Part shown: one piece after another, positions 1 through 5,288 of the stretch
How positions within the stretch are numbered: the stretch's first letter is position 1
Layout: every line of letters begins with the position of its first letter
DNA from: Prevotella sp.
GTDB lineage: Bacteria > Bacteroidota > Bacteroidia > Bacteroidales > Bacteroidaceae
DNA length: 5,288 nt
Reading direction: 5' to 3'
NCBI GenBank assembly: GCA_022511055.1
Contig: JAFLSH010000193.1
Coordinates: 1-5,288 of the forward strand
Program-made: the position numbers and the translations under genes
The notes under the pieces: generated by a model
Databases searched by the model: none
What the model was told of the DNA's origin: nothing
Seen by the model: only the letters and a program-made list of their open reading frames with translations

Positions 1-1
1 C

Positions 2-28
2 GCCGCGATATTGGCTTTTACCGAATAA
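2..28 (+). CDS. Possible 3' end of an upstream gene (partial)
   Basis: Reading from base 2, the sequence encodes AAILAFTE and then a TAA stop at 26-28. A strong hairpin begins on the very next base, as expected when a terminator follows a stop codon. Only eight codons are visible, so no function can be given. The other two plus frames are also open across bases 1-28, so the frame choice rests only on the stop sitting directly against the hairpin. The true gene end could also lie before the window. Confidence 0.25.
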   Translation, partial: AAILAFTE

Positions 29-62
29 GGAGCTTGCCCGGAATAGCCCGGTTGCAAGCTCC
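29..62 (+). terminator. Stem-loop, probable terminator of the upstream gene
   Basis: GGAGCTTGC (29-37) and GCAAGCTCC (54-62) are perfect inverted repeats of 9 bases. CCGG at 38-41 and 48-51 can extend the stem by 4 pairs, with a 6-base loop and a two-T bulge on the 3' side. The following sequence is T-rich (63-98) but has no immediate U tract, so this is not a textbook Rho-independent terminator. It lies upstream of the GH51 promoter and would insulate that gene from readthrough. Confidence 0.55.
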
Positions 63-105
63 AATTTGTTGCAAATACTTTATTATTTGTACTTTTTTGA
101 CAGCA

Positions 106-140
106 TTTGATGGGAATTTGAAGAATTCTGAGTATCTTTG
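106..140 (+). promoter_or_regulatory. Bacteroides-type promoter for the GH51 gene
   Basis: TATCTTTG at 133-140 matches the Bacteroidota -7 consensus TAnnTTTG. The best -33 candidate is TTTG at 106-109, but the 23-base spacer is a few bases longer than usual, so the -33 call is weak. Transcription would start near base 147, giving a leader of about 20 bases before the ATG at 168. No Shine-Dalgarno sequence is present, which is common in this phylum. Confidence 0.6.
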
Positions 141-167
141 CATCAGAAAACCTAATCCATTTTGAAT

Positions 168-2165
168 ATGAAAAAACATTTGACATTGACAGCTGCCCTC
201 TTGGCAACGGCCATGCTGGGTGTGAACGCTCAAAAGCCCATGTCTGCCCCCGCAGGCGGAAAGGCTATTAGTGATGAACTTATTGGTATCTTCTTCGAAG
301 ACATCAGCTCCAGTGCTGATGGCGGACTTTACGCCGAGCTGGTGCAGAATGGCTCCTTCGAATATAATCCTACCGAGAAAGACGGCTGGGGGCCCGGCAC
401 GGCGTGGCGCATGATACGCCCGGGGCACTCATTAGGCTATCTGGAGCCCCGCATGGACAACCCCATACACCCGAACAATCCGACCTATATGCGGATTCAC
501 ACCGAGCGTGTCAAGGAATACTACGACTACAACGGCTGGAAAGGCTTCGGCTTGCAGAATGACGGCTTTGACGGTTTTTCGGTGAAGGCCGGTGCCAAGT
601 ATGACTTCTCGGTGTTCATGCGCAATGTCGACAAGAGTGCGAAAGAGGTGCGCGTGGTGCTGGTGGAGCAGCCACAGGGGCGGGGCGGTTTCGGCCGCGC
701 GCCGAAGCTGCTGGCTGAGGCCATGCTTAATGTGAACAGCAACGGCTGGCAGAAGTACGAAACCGTGCTTACGCCTACGGAGACCAGTCAGCGCGCCGTG
801 TTGCAGGTGCTTGTGCTGACCCCGGGCGTGCTTGACATCGACATGGTGTCGCTGATGCCCCAGGACACCTACAAGGGCCACGGTCTGCGCAAGGATTTGG
901 CGCAGGTACTGGCCGACTTGCAGCCCAAGTTCATGCGTTTCCCCGGCGGCTGCGTGGTACACGGTGGCGGTGATGGCTTCTGGAACACCTATCGCTGGAA
1001 GACCACCATCGGCCCGAAGGAGCAGCGCAAGCAGATGAAGAACACGTGGGGCTACCACCAGTCAATGGGACTGGGCTACTATGAGTATTTCCAGTTCTGC
1101 GAAGACCTTGGCATGGAGCCGCTGCCTATTCTGCCTTGCGGCGTGAACTGCCAGGGCACAAACGGCGGCTGGGGCATGAAAGACCAGGCGCAAGACGTAG
1201 TACCCATGTCTGAGATGAATGAGTGGGTCGATGAAATCCTCGACCTGATTGAGTGGGCCAACGGCGACCCCGCTACCTCAAAGTGGGCAAAGATGCGCGC
1301 CGATGCCGGCCACCCCGCGCCCTTCAACCTGAAGTACGTTGGCATTGGCAATGAGGAGCGCATCTCGCCAGAGTTCGTTGAGCGCTTCAAGTATATCTAC
1401 GAGCGGGTGACCAAGGCACACCCCGAAATCATTATCGTTGGCACGGCCGGCCCCGGCTCCCATCCGGGCAACTCTGACTTTGAGAACGGCTGGAAGCTGG
1501 CCGACGAGTTAGGCATGCCAATCATGGATGAGCATTACTACGAGCCGCGCGACTATTTCCTGAAGAGCCGGCAGTATGACAGCTACCCGCGCGACCGCAA
1601 GACCAAGGTCTACCTGGGCGAGTACGCCGCCAAGGACAAGAAGTTCATCGATGCGCTTGCCGAAGGGCTCTATCTGCTGCACGTTGAGCGCAATGCCGAT
1701 GTGGTTTGCATGACGAGCTACGCACCGCTCTTCGCCCGCAAGAACGCCACGAACTGGAATCCTGACCTCATCTACTTCGACAACGAGCGGCCTTTCCTGA
1801 CCTGCAGCTACTATGTGCAGCAGATGTTCGGCCAGTCGAGCGGCCAGTATTACTACGGCAACTGTGTCACCTTCACCGATGGCACTGAGCTGCAGGGCCA
1901 GTCGGTCATTCTCAACGTGAAGACCCGCCAGCTCTTCGTGAAGCTCTGCAACGCCAGCGGCGAGGCCAAGACAGCCAACATAGACCTGTCGCGCTTCGGC
2001 CTGAAGAAGACCGCCACCAAGACAACGCTCTCAGGCAACGCCGAAGACGAGAACAACTACGAGCATCAGCCCATTGCCCCGCAGAAGGAGACCGTGAAGG
2101 CGCAGAAGAAGTTCAAGCTGGAGCTGGCACCTTACTCCATGGTGATGCTGCAGTACGCTCTGTGA
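168..2165 (+). CDS. Secreted GH51 alpha-L-arabinofuranosidase
   Basis: The product (665 aa) should remove terminal alpha-L-arabinofuranosyl groups from arabinan, arabinoxylan or similar plant polysaccharides, probably in the periplasm. The chosen start is the ATG at 168; an in-frame TTG at 162 is less likely because the ATG directly begins a good signal peptide (MKKH, a hydrophobic core, VNA before Q22). Residues about 30-60 carry the family's N-terminal FFEDI/ADGGLYAELVQNGSFEY-type signature. Residues about 60-230 look like a CBM4/9-like beta-sandwich. A TIM barrel follows with RFPGGC (R257), the acid/base glutamate in GIGNEE (E396), DEHYY (H456-Y458) and the nucleophile in VYLGEYA (E485). 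The C-terminus fits the alpha-L-AF_C beta domain. All catalytic motifs are intact and the length suits Bacteroidales GH51 enzymes (COG3534, AbfA type). Family assignment is secure; exact substrate is not. It appears monocistronic, with its own promoter and a downstream hairpin. Confidence 0.95.
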   Translation: MKKHLTLTAALLATAMLGVNAQKPMSAPAGGKAISDELIGIFFEDISSSADGGLYAELVQNGSFEYNPTEKDGWGPGTAWRMIRPGHSLGYLEPRMDNPIHPNNPTYMRIHTERVKEYYDYNGWKGFGLQNDGFDGFSVKAGAKYDFSVFMRNVDKSAKEVRVVLVEQPQGRGGFGRAPKLLAEAMLNVNSNGWQKYETVLTPTETSQRAVLQVLVLTPGVLDIDMVSLMPQDTYKGHGLRKDLAQVLADLQPKFMRFPGGCVVHGGGDGFWNTYRWKTTIGPKEQRKQMKNTWGYHQSMGLGYYEYFQFCEDLGMEPLPILPCGVNCQGTNGGWGMKDQAQDVVPMSEMNEWVDEILDLIEWANGDPATSKWAKMRADAGHPAPFNLKYVGIGNEERISPEFVERFKYIYERVTKAHPEIIIVGTAGPGSHPGNSDFENGWKLADELGMPIMDEHYYEPRDYFLKSRQYDSYPRDRKTKVYLGEYAAKDKKFIDALAEGLYLLHVERNADVVCMTSYAPLFARKNATNWNPDLIYFDNERPFLTCSYYVQQMFGQSSGQYYYGNCVTFTDGTELQGQSVILNVKTRQLFVKLCNASGEAKTANIDLSRFGLKKTATKTTLSGNAEDENNYEHQPIAPQKETVKAQKKFKLELAPYSMVMLQYAL

Positions 2166-2174
2166 TGCTGCCAT

Positions 2175-2205
2175 GTGCATTGTAGGGGATTCCCTATGCG
2201 CTTTT
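2175..2205 (+). terminator. Probable terminator after the GH51 gene
   Basis: GTGCAT (2175-2180) can pair with ATGCGC (2196-2201), including one G-U pair. AGGG (2184-2187) pairs with CCCT (2192-2195) above a three-base bulge, closing a GATT loop. CTTTT follows directly (2201-2205). The stem begins 9 bases after the stop codon. The stem is imperfect and the T run short, and a competing pairing of the AGGGGA with the downstream C run (2212-2217) is possible, so this is a moderate call. Confidence 0.45.
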
Positions 2206-2217
2206 CGGGTTTCCCCC

Positions 2218-2249
2218 TTTGGCCGTTCCGCAGAAATTGACTACTTTTG
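2218..2249 (+). promoter_or_regulatory. Bacteroides-type promoter for the lipoprotein gene
   Basis: TTTG at 2218-2221 and TACTTTTG at 2242-2249 match the Bacteroidota -33 (TTTG) and -7 (TAnnTTTG) elements with a 20-base spacer. Transcription would start near 2256, leaving a leader of about 24 bases before the ATG at 2280. An in-frame TTG at 2247 falls inside the -7 element, so it cannot be the translation start of a transcript from this promoter. Confidence 0.75.
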
Positions 2250-2279
2250 CACCGTGAACCGATAAATACTTGTACGACT

Positions 2280-2975
2280 ATGAAGAAAGTAATGGTATAT
2301 GGGCTGAGCGCCCTGCTGCTGATGAGCAGCTGCGGCAGCTACGAGGCTTCCGGGGCATACGCCGGTGCAAACTTTGGGTCTATCATTGGCTCTGCCGTTG
2401 GCGGACTGACAGGCGGCTGGCGTGGCAGCGAATGGGGCCAGCTGGCCGGCCTGGCGGGCGGCGCTGTGGTGGGGGCGGCCATTGGCAAGGCGGCCGACCA
2501 GAAGGCGCAGCGCCGTGCCGAGGAACGTGCGGCCAGGCGCATGCCCGGCAACTCGCCGGCTCGTGGCGGCAGTGCCCAGGTTGATGACCGCATAATGGTC
2601 AGTGGCATGCAGTCACCCGCAACTATTCCGTTGGAGATACGCCACGCCCAGTTGATTGACATGAACGGTGACGGGCTGTTGAGCCGCGGCGAGGAAGCGC
2701 GCGTGGTGTTCGAGGTCTATAACCCCACCCAGCAGGCCGCCTACGGTGTTCGCCCGATAGTGGCCGAGGTGACGGGTAACCGCCATATCCACATCTCTGA
2801 GAATATCTTGATTGAGAGCATTCAGCCGCGCCAGGGTATCAGGTACACCGCCATGGTTAAGGCCGACAACGGGCTGCGCAACGGCGAGGCTGTCATTCGG
2901 GTAGGTGTGTTGCAGGGCGGCGGCGAGATTGTCTCGCAGGCGCGTGAGTTCCGCTTCAGGACCAGCAAGCGGTAG
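2280..2975 (+). CDS. Glycine-zipper lipoprotein with EF-hand-like loop and beta-rich C-terminus
   Basis: This is a 231-aa envelope lipoprotein of unknown role. The ATG at 2280 gives a classic lipoprotein signal (MKKVMVYG, hydrophobic core, lipobox MSSC with acylated C18). Residues about 27-72 are rich in small residues with repeated GxxxG spacing (GSIIGSAVGG, GLAGGAVVGAAIGKA), as in glycine-zipper / 17-kDa-antigen-like outer-membrane lipoproteins; this part may pack in or on a membrane. A charged Arg/Ala stretch follows (about 73-97). Residues 127-138 fit a canonical EF-hand loop: D127, N129, D131-G132, L134, E138. Residues about 139-229 alternate hydrophobic positions like an immunoglobulin or CARDB-type beta-sandwich (FEVYNPT, then paired strands). 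Such D-N-D-G...E loops often precede beta-sandwich domains that begin with a 'V.N' strand. It has its own promoter and ends directly against the convergent RlpA-like gene. The lipoprotein call is firm; the function is not known. Confidence 0.85.
   Translation: MKKVMVYGLSALLLMSSCGSYEASGAYAGANFGSIIGSAVGGLTGGWRGSEWGQLAGLAGGAVVGAAIGKAADQKAQRRAEERAARRMPGNSPARGGSAQVDDRIMVSGMQSPATIPLEIRHAQLIDMNGDGLLSRGEEARVVFEVYNPTQQAAYGVRPIVAEVTGNRHIHISENILIESIQPRQGIRYTAMVKADNGLRNGEAVIRVGVLQGGGEIVSQAREFRFRTSKR
2951..2972. other. Hairpin at the tail-to-tail gene junction
   Basis: CCGCTT (2951-2956) and AAGCGG (2967-2972) form a perfect 6-base inverted repeat with a 10-base loop. It occupies the last codons of the lipoprotein gene and sits just past the stop codon of the opposing RlpA-like gene. 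It could act as a terminator for the minus-strand transcript or in both directions, but neither side has a proper T tract. A 6-base stem can also occur by chance in GC-rich coding DNA. Confidence 0.3.
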
Positions 2976-3734
2976 TCACTTTCCCTGCCGTTTCAGATAT
3001 GCCTTCGATGAATTTGGCATCATGTCAATTTCATCGAGGGCATCTTTTGGCTGGGTCTTCTTCTGCGCGTTGGCGGCCTCTTTCCCCGCTTTGGCGGTGT
3101 CGGCAGCCTCGCGCTTGGCGGCGGGAAGGCTCTCGGCGGCCTGCTGTTGCAGTTCCATGGCCGAGCGGTTTGCCGTGCGCCTCATGGAGCGCTGCACCTT
3201 GTTGTGGTCAATCTTCGGCTTCAGGTCTTCTTGCTGCCAGACAGGTGTCAGGCCGCTTGCAATCTCGTTGATTTCCAGTTGCAGCTCGGGCAGCTCGTAG
3301 TCGTCTTCGGGCTTGAAGGGAATATTGGTCGAGCTGAGCCGCTCCACCACCACCTGGGCTATGCCCTGCGCAATGATGCCTAACTCGCGGGCGGCGCGCA
3401 TGGACAGGTCGATGATGCGCCCGCGCACAAACGGGCCGCGGTCTGTCACCTTGACCACCACCTGCTTGCCGTTGGCCGGGTTGGTGACGCGCAGCAGAGT
3501 GCCGAAAGGGTAGGTGCGGTGGGCGCAGGTCAGGCTGTCATGGTGCAGCCGCTCGCCGCTGGCGGTCTTGCGCCCTGTGAATTTCTTGGCATAGAAGGAG
3601 GCTTTCCCCTTCTGCTTGGTTTGGGAACTGACCATTGAGGCCAGACCGCCCGACAGCAGCGCGCACAGCAGCACCATGCGCAGACACAGCTGTCTGCAGG
3701 CGGGCGTTCTCAATGGCCAATTCCTGTTCTTCAT
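2976..3734 (-). CDS. rlpA: RlpA-family double-psi beta-barrel protein (putative lytic transglycosylase)
   Basis: The protein (252 aa) belongs to the septal-ring RlpA family, whose studied Pseudomonas member cleaves peptidoglycan strands lacking peptide stems. The N-terminus has a long basic n-region, a hydrophobic segment (about 20-34) and a likely cleavage before Q38, so it is exported; there is no lipobox. The double-psi beta-barrel spans about residues 42-132: GKASFYA, ASGE, AHRTYPFG, RVTNPANGK, VTDRGPF and GRIIDLS. E61, H72 and D98 occupy the same relative positions as the Pseudomonas catalytic residues E120, H131 and D157. No C-terminal SPOR domain is present; instead residues about 165-252 are a polar Lys/Ala/Glu/Gln-rich tail, possibly partly helical. 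It begins 12 bases after the gdhA stop and is probably cotranscribed with gdhA. The AGGA just before the ATG is too close to be a normal ribosome site. Domain assignment is strong; enzymatic activity is inferred. Confidence 0.9.
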   Translation of the reverse strand: MKNRNWPLRTPACRQLCLRMVLLCALLSGGLASMVSSQTKQKGKASFYAKKFTGRKTASGERLHHDSLTCAHRTYPFGTLLRVTNPANGKQVVVKVTDRGPFVRGRIIDLSMRAARELGIIAQGIAQVVVERLSSTNIPFKPEDDYELPELQLEINEIASGLTPVWQQEDLKPKIDHNKVQRSMRRTANRSAMELQQQAAESLPAAKREAADTAKAGKEAANAQKKTQPKDALDEIDMMPNSSKAYLKRQGK

Positions 3735-3746
3735 TCCTGTGTTTCT

Positions 3747-5081
3747 TTATACCACTCCCTGTGCCAGCATGGCCTTGGCCACCTTCATGAATCCGGCTAC
3801 GTTTGCGCCCTTCACATAGTTAATGTAGTCGCCTTCCTTGCCGTACTTCACGCACTGTTCGTGTATGTTCGACATAATCTGGTGCAGCCGCTGGTCTACC
3901 TCTTCGGCAGTCCACGAGAGGCGCATGGAGTTCTGGGTCATCTCGAGCCCCGATGTGGCCACGCCGCCCGCATTGACCGCCTTGCCCGGCGCAAAGAGCT
4001 GGCCGGCGGCAATGAACTTCTCGGTCGCCTCGGCCGTGCAGCCCATGTTCGACACCTCTGCCACGCACAGCGGCTTGTTGGCCAGAATCTGGTCTGCATC
4101 TTCACCGTTCAGCTCGTTCTGCGTGGCGCATGGCAGATAGATGTCTGCCTTCAGTTCCCACGGCTTCTTGCCGGGGAAGAAGATAGTGCCTTCAAACTCC
4201 TCGGCGTATGGCTCGCAGACATCATTGCCCGATGCGCGAAGCTCCAGCAGATAGTCAATCTTCTCAGCATCGAGCCCGGCCGGGTCATGGACATAGCCAT
4301 CAGGGCCGCTGATGGTGATGACCTTTGCCCCCATCTCGGTAGCCTTCTTGGCCGCGCCCCATGTCACGTTGCCGAATCCCGACAGCGCAACGGTCTTTCC
4401 CTTGATGTCATGGCCGTGTTCGGTCAGCATCTGGTTGACGAAGTAGAGCGCGCCGTAGCCTGTGGCCTCCGGGCGCAGTATGCTGCCGCCCCATTCCATG
4501 CCCTTGCCCGTGAGTACGCCCTGGAACTGGTGGGTCAGCTTCTTGTACTGCCCGTAGAGATAGCCTATCTCGCGGGCACCCACGCTGATGTCTCCGGCCG
4601 GCACATCTTCATCTGGGCCGATGTGGCGGTACAGCTCTGTCATGAAGGCTTGGCAGAACTTCATGACCTCATTATCGCTCTTGCCGCGTATGGAGAAGTC
4701 TGCGCCGCCCTTTCCGCCGCCCATGGGCAGCGTGGTCAGCGCGTTCTTGAACGTCTGTTCGAAGCCGAGGAACTTCAGGATGGACAGGTTGACCGACGGG
4801 TGGAAGCGCAGGCCGCCCTTGTAGGGGCCGATGGCGCTGTTGAACTGCACGCGGTAGCCCAGGTTCACCTGAATCTCGCCCTTATCGTCTACCCAGGGCA
4901 CGCGGAAGGTGATGATGCGCTCCGGCTCGACGAGGCGCTCTATGATTTTGGCTTTCTCGAACTCGGGATGCTGGTTGTACACTTCTTCGATGGAATCCAG
5001 CACCTCCTTTACTGCCTGCAGGTATTCCTGTTCGCCCGGGTGTTTCTGCTCCAGGCTTTTCATAATCTCCGCAACTTTCAT
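3747..5081 (-). CDS. gdhA: NAD(P)-dependent glutamate dehydrogenase
   Basis: The enzyme (444 aa, normal for the hexameric bacterial family) interconverts glutamate with 2-oxoglutarate plus ammonium in the cytoplasm, the main ammonium-assimilation route in many gut Bacteroidales. Visible signatures are GPYKGGLRF (K88), PMGGGKGGADF (catalytic K124), PAGDI (catalytic D164), RPEATGYG (203-210), the Rossmann SGFGNV (234-239), LPCATQNE (316-323) and NAGGVATSGLEM (370-381). The first ATG is used: it gives the family length and lies about 56 bases below the predicted transcription start. The coenzyme loop reads SGPDGY (258-263), which resembles the NAD-specific Clostridium symbiosum enzyme more than the NADP-specific E. 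coli enzyme, so coenzyme preference should be left open. The usual ANMPTT motif reads SNMGCT here (344-349). The gene leads a probable two-gene transcript with the RlpA-like gene. Confidence 0.97.
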   Translation of the reverse strand: MKVAEIMKSLEQKHPGEQEYLQAVKEVLDSIEEVYNQHPEFEKAKIIERLVEPERIITFRVPWVDDKGEIQVNLGYRVQFNSAIGPYKGGLRFHPSVNLSILKFLGFEQTFKNALTTLPMGGGKGGADFSIRGKSDNEVMKFCQAFMTELYRHIGPDEDVPAGDISVGAREIGYLYGQYKKLTHQFQGVLTGKGMEWGGSILRPEATGYGALYFVNQMLTEHGHDIKGKTVALSGFGNVTWGAAKKATEMGAKVITISGPDGYVHDPAGLDAEKIDYLLELRASGNDVCEPYAEEFEGTIFFPGKKPWELKADIYLPCATQNELNGEDADQILANKPLCVAEVSNMGCTAEATEKFIAAGQLFAPGKAVNAGGVATSGLEMTQNSMRLSWTAEEVDQRLHQIMSNIHEQCVKYGKEGDYINYVKGANVAGFMKVAKAMLAQGVV

Positions 5082-5144
5082 GGTTGTAGCTTTTTTGGTT
5101 AGAAAATTGGTTTTAAGTTTGTCAATATGTTATTGTTGATGGTG

Positions 5145-5176
5145 CAAAAATAGGAAAAATATTGGTATTCTCCAAA
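5145..5176 (-). promoter_or_regulatory. Bacteroides-type promoter for gdhA and the RlpA-like gene
   Basis: On the minus strand, TTTG (5176-5173) and TATTTTTG (5152-5145) match the Bacteroidota -33 and -7 elements with a 20-base spacer, the same spacing as the lipoprotein promoter. Transcription would start near 5138, giving an AT-rich leader of about 56 bases before the gdhA ATG. No clear operator or riboswitch-like structure is visible in that leader. Confidence 0.75.
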
Positions 5177-5236
5177 GAAAAACGCCAAATATTTTCCTAT
5201 TCAGTTACAGTTTGTTAAAATTGCGGGTGTTATGCC

Positions 5237-5288
5237 TCACTCAAACACGAAATCTGAGAGGGTGCAGAGCGACTGCTCCTTGGTCTCT
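5237..5288 (-). CDS. Possible 3' end of an upstream minus-strand gene (partial)
   Basis: On the minus strand from base 5287, the frame encodes ETKEQSLCTLSDFVFE followed by TGA at 5239-5237. The composition looks like a natural protein C-terminus, whereas the other two open minus-strand frames here give Arg- or Ser-rich strings. Only 16 codons are visible, so no function can be given. It would end about 60 bases before the gdhA promoter on the same strand. No clear terminator hairpin is visible in the AT-rich gap (5177-5236). Confidence 0.4.
   Translation of the reverse strand, partial: ETKEQSLCTLSDFVFE

Noticed and set aside
432..1058. A 208-codon open frame antisense to the GH51 gene
   Set aside because: Its product is His/Leu/Val-rich with no domain, while the plus strand encodes an intact GH51 enzyme across the same bases. 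It is a compositional shadow.
2247..2279. Longer N-terminus for the lipoprotein starting at TTG 2247
   Set aside because: The TTG lies inside the -7 promoter element, and the extension would place 11 residues ahead of a normal lipoprotein signal peptide.
2270..2584. A 104-codon plus-strand frame overlapping the lipoprotein gene start
   Set aside because: It is Arg/Trp/Gly-rich without a domain, whereas the overlapping frame has a proper signal sequence and lipobox directly below a good promoter.
3861..5102. A long open frame (413 codons) on the plus strand antisense to gdhA
   Set aside because: gdhA on the opposite strand carries every expected family motif. The antisense frame has no recognisable domain, and long antisense open frames are expected opposite GC-rich coding DNA.
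5177..5236. Possible small RNA or riboswitch in the AT-rich gap upstream of the gdhA promoter
   Set aside because: Only a short imperfect direct repeat resembling AACTG is visible. There is no stable hairpin and no recognisable conserved motif, and the region lies upstream of the predicted transcription start.
1..5288. Mobile element, CRISPR array, toxin-antitoxin or defence system
   Set aside because: No transposase or integrase motifs, regularly spaced direct repeats, terminal inverted repeats or paired small genes are visible. Base composition is uniform across the coding regions.

Overview
The window looks like chromosomal DNA from a member of the Bacteroidota, most likely the order Bacteroidales. 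Three intergenic regions carry the Bacteroides-type -7 element TAnnTTTG, and two of these also have a TTTG -33 element exactly 20 bases upstream. Start codons lack well-spaced Shine-Dalgarno sites, and the protein families fit (a secreted GH51 arabinofuranosidase with a CBM-like N-terminus, a 444-residue glutamate dehydrogenase, a small RlpA-like protein). Coding DNA is GC-rich and the gaps are AT-rich. I cannot name the genus.

Layout: bases 1-28 may be the last codons of an upstream plus-strand gene, followed by a strong hairpin (29-62). A promoter at about 106-140 drives a secreted GH51 alpha-L-arabinofuranosidase (168-2165, +). A hairpin with a short T run (2175-2205) and a good promoter (2218-2249) separate it from a glycine-zipper lipoprotein gene (2280-2975, +). 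That gene runs tail-to-tail, with no base between the stop codons, into a minus-strand pair: gdhA (5081-3747) followed 12 bases later by an RlpA-like gene (3734-2976). A very good promoter for this pair lies at 5145-5176. The right edge may hold the last 16 codons of another minus-strand gene (5237-5288).

Functionally the window holds ordinary parts. One enzyme releases arabinose from plant polysaccharide. One is a central nitrogen-assimilation enzyme. Two are envelope proteins: a lipoprotein and a peptidoglycan-directed double-psi beta-barrel protein. The arabinofuranosidase has no SusC/SusD, regulator or other glycoside hydrolase beside it here. Pairing gdhA with an rlpA-like gene has no obvious metabolic logic and may only be shared transcription.

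I found no mobile element, CRISPR array, RNA gene, defence system or clear sign of horizontal transfer, and no convincing undescribed system. The points most worth a second look are the zero-gap convergent junction with its hairpin, the lipoprotein's domain combination (glycine zipper, perfect EF-hand-like loop, beta-rich domain), the SPOR-less RlpA-like protein with a charged tail behind gdhA, and the glutamate dehydrogenase's coenzyme-site signature.
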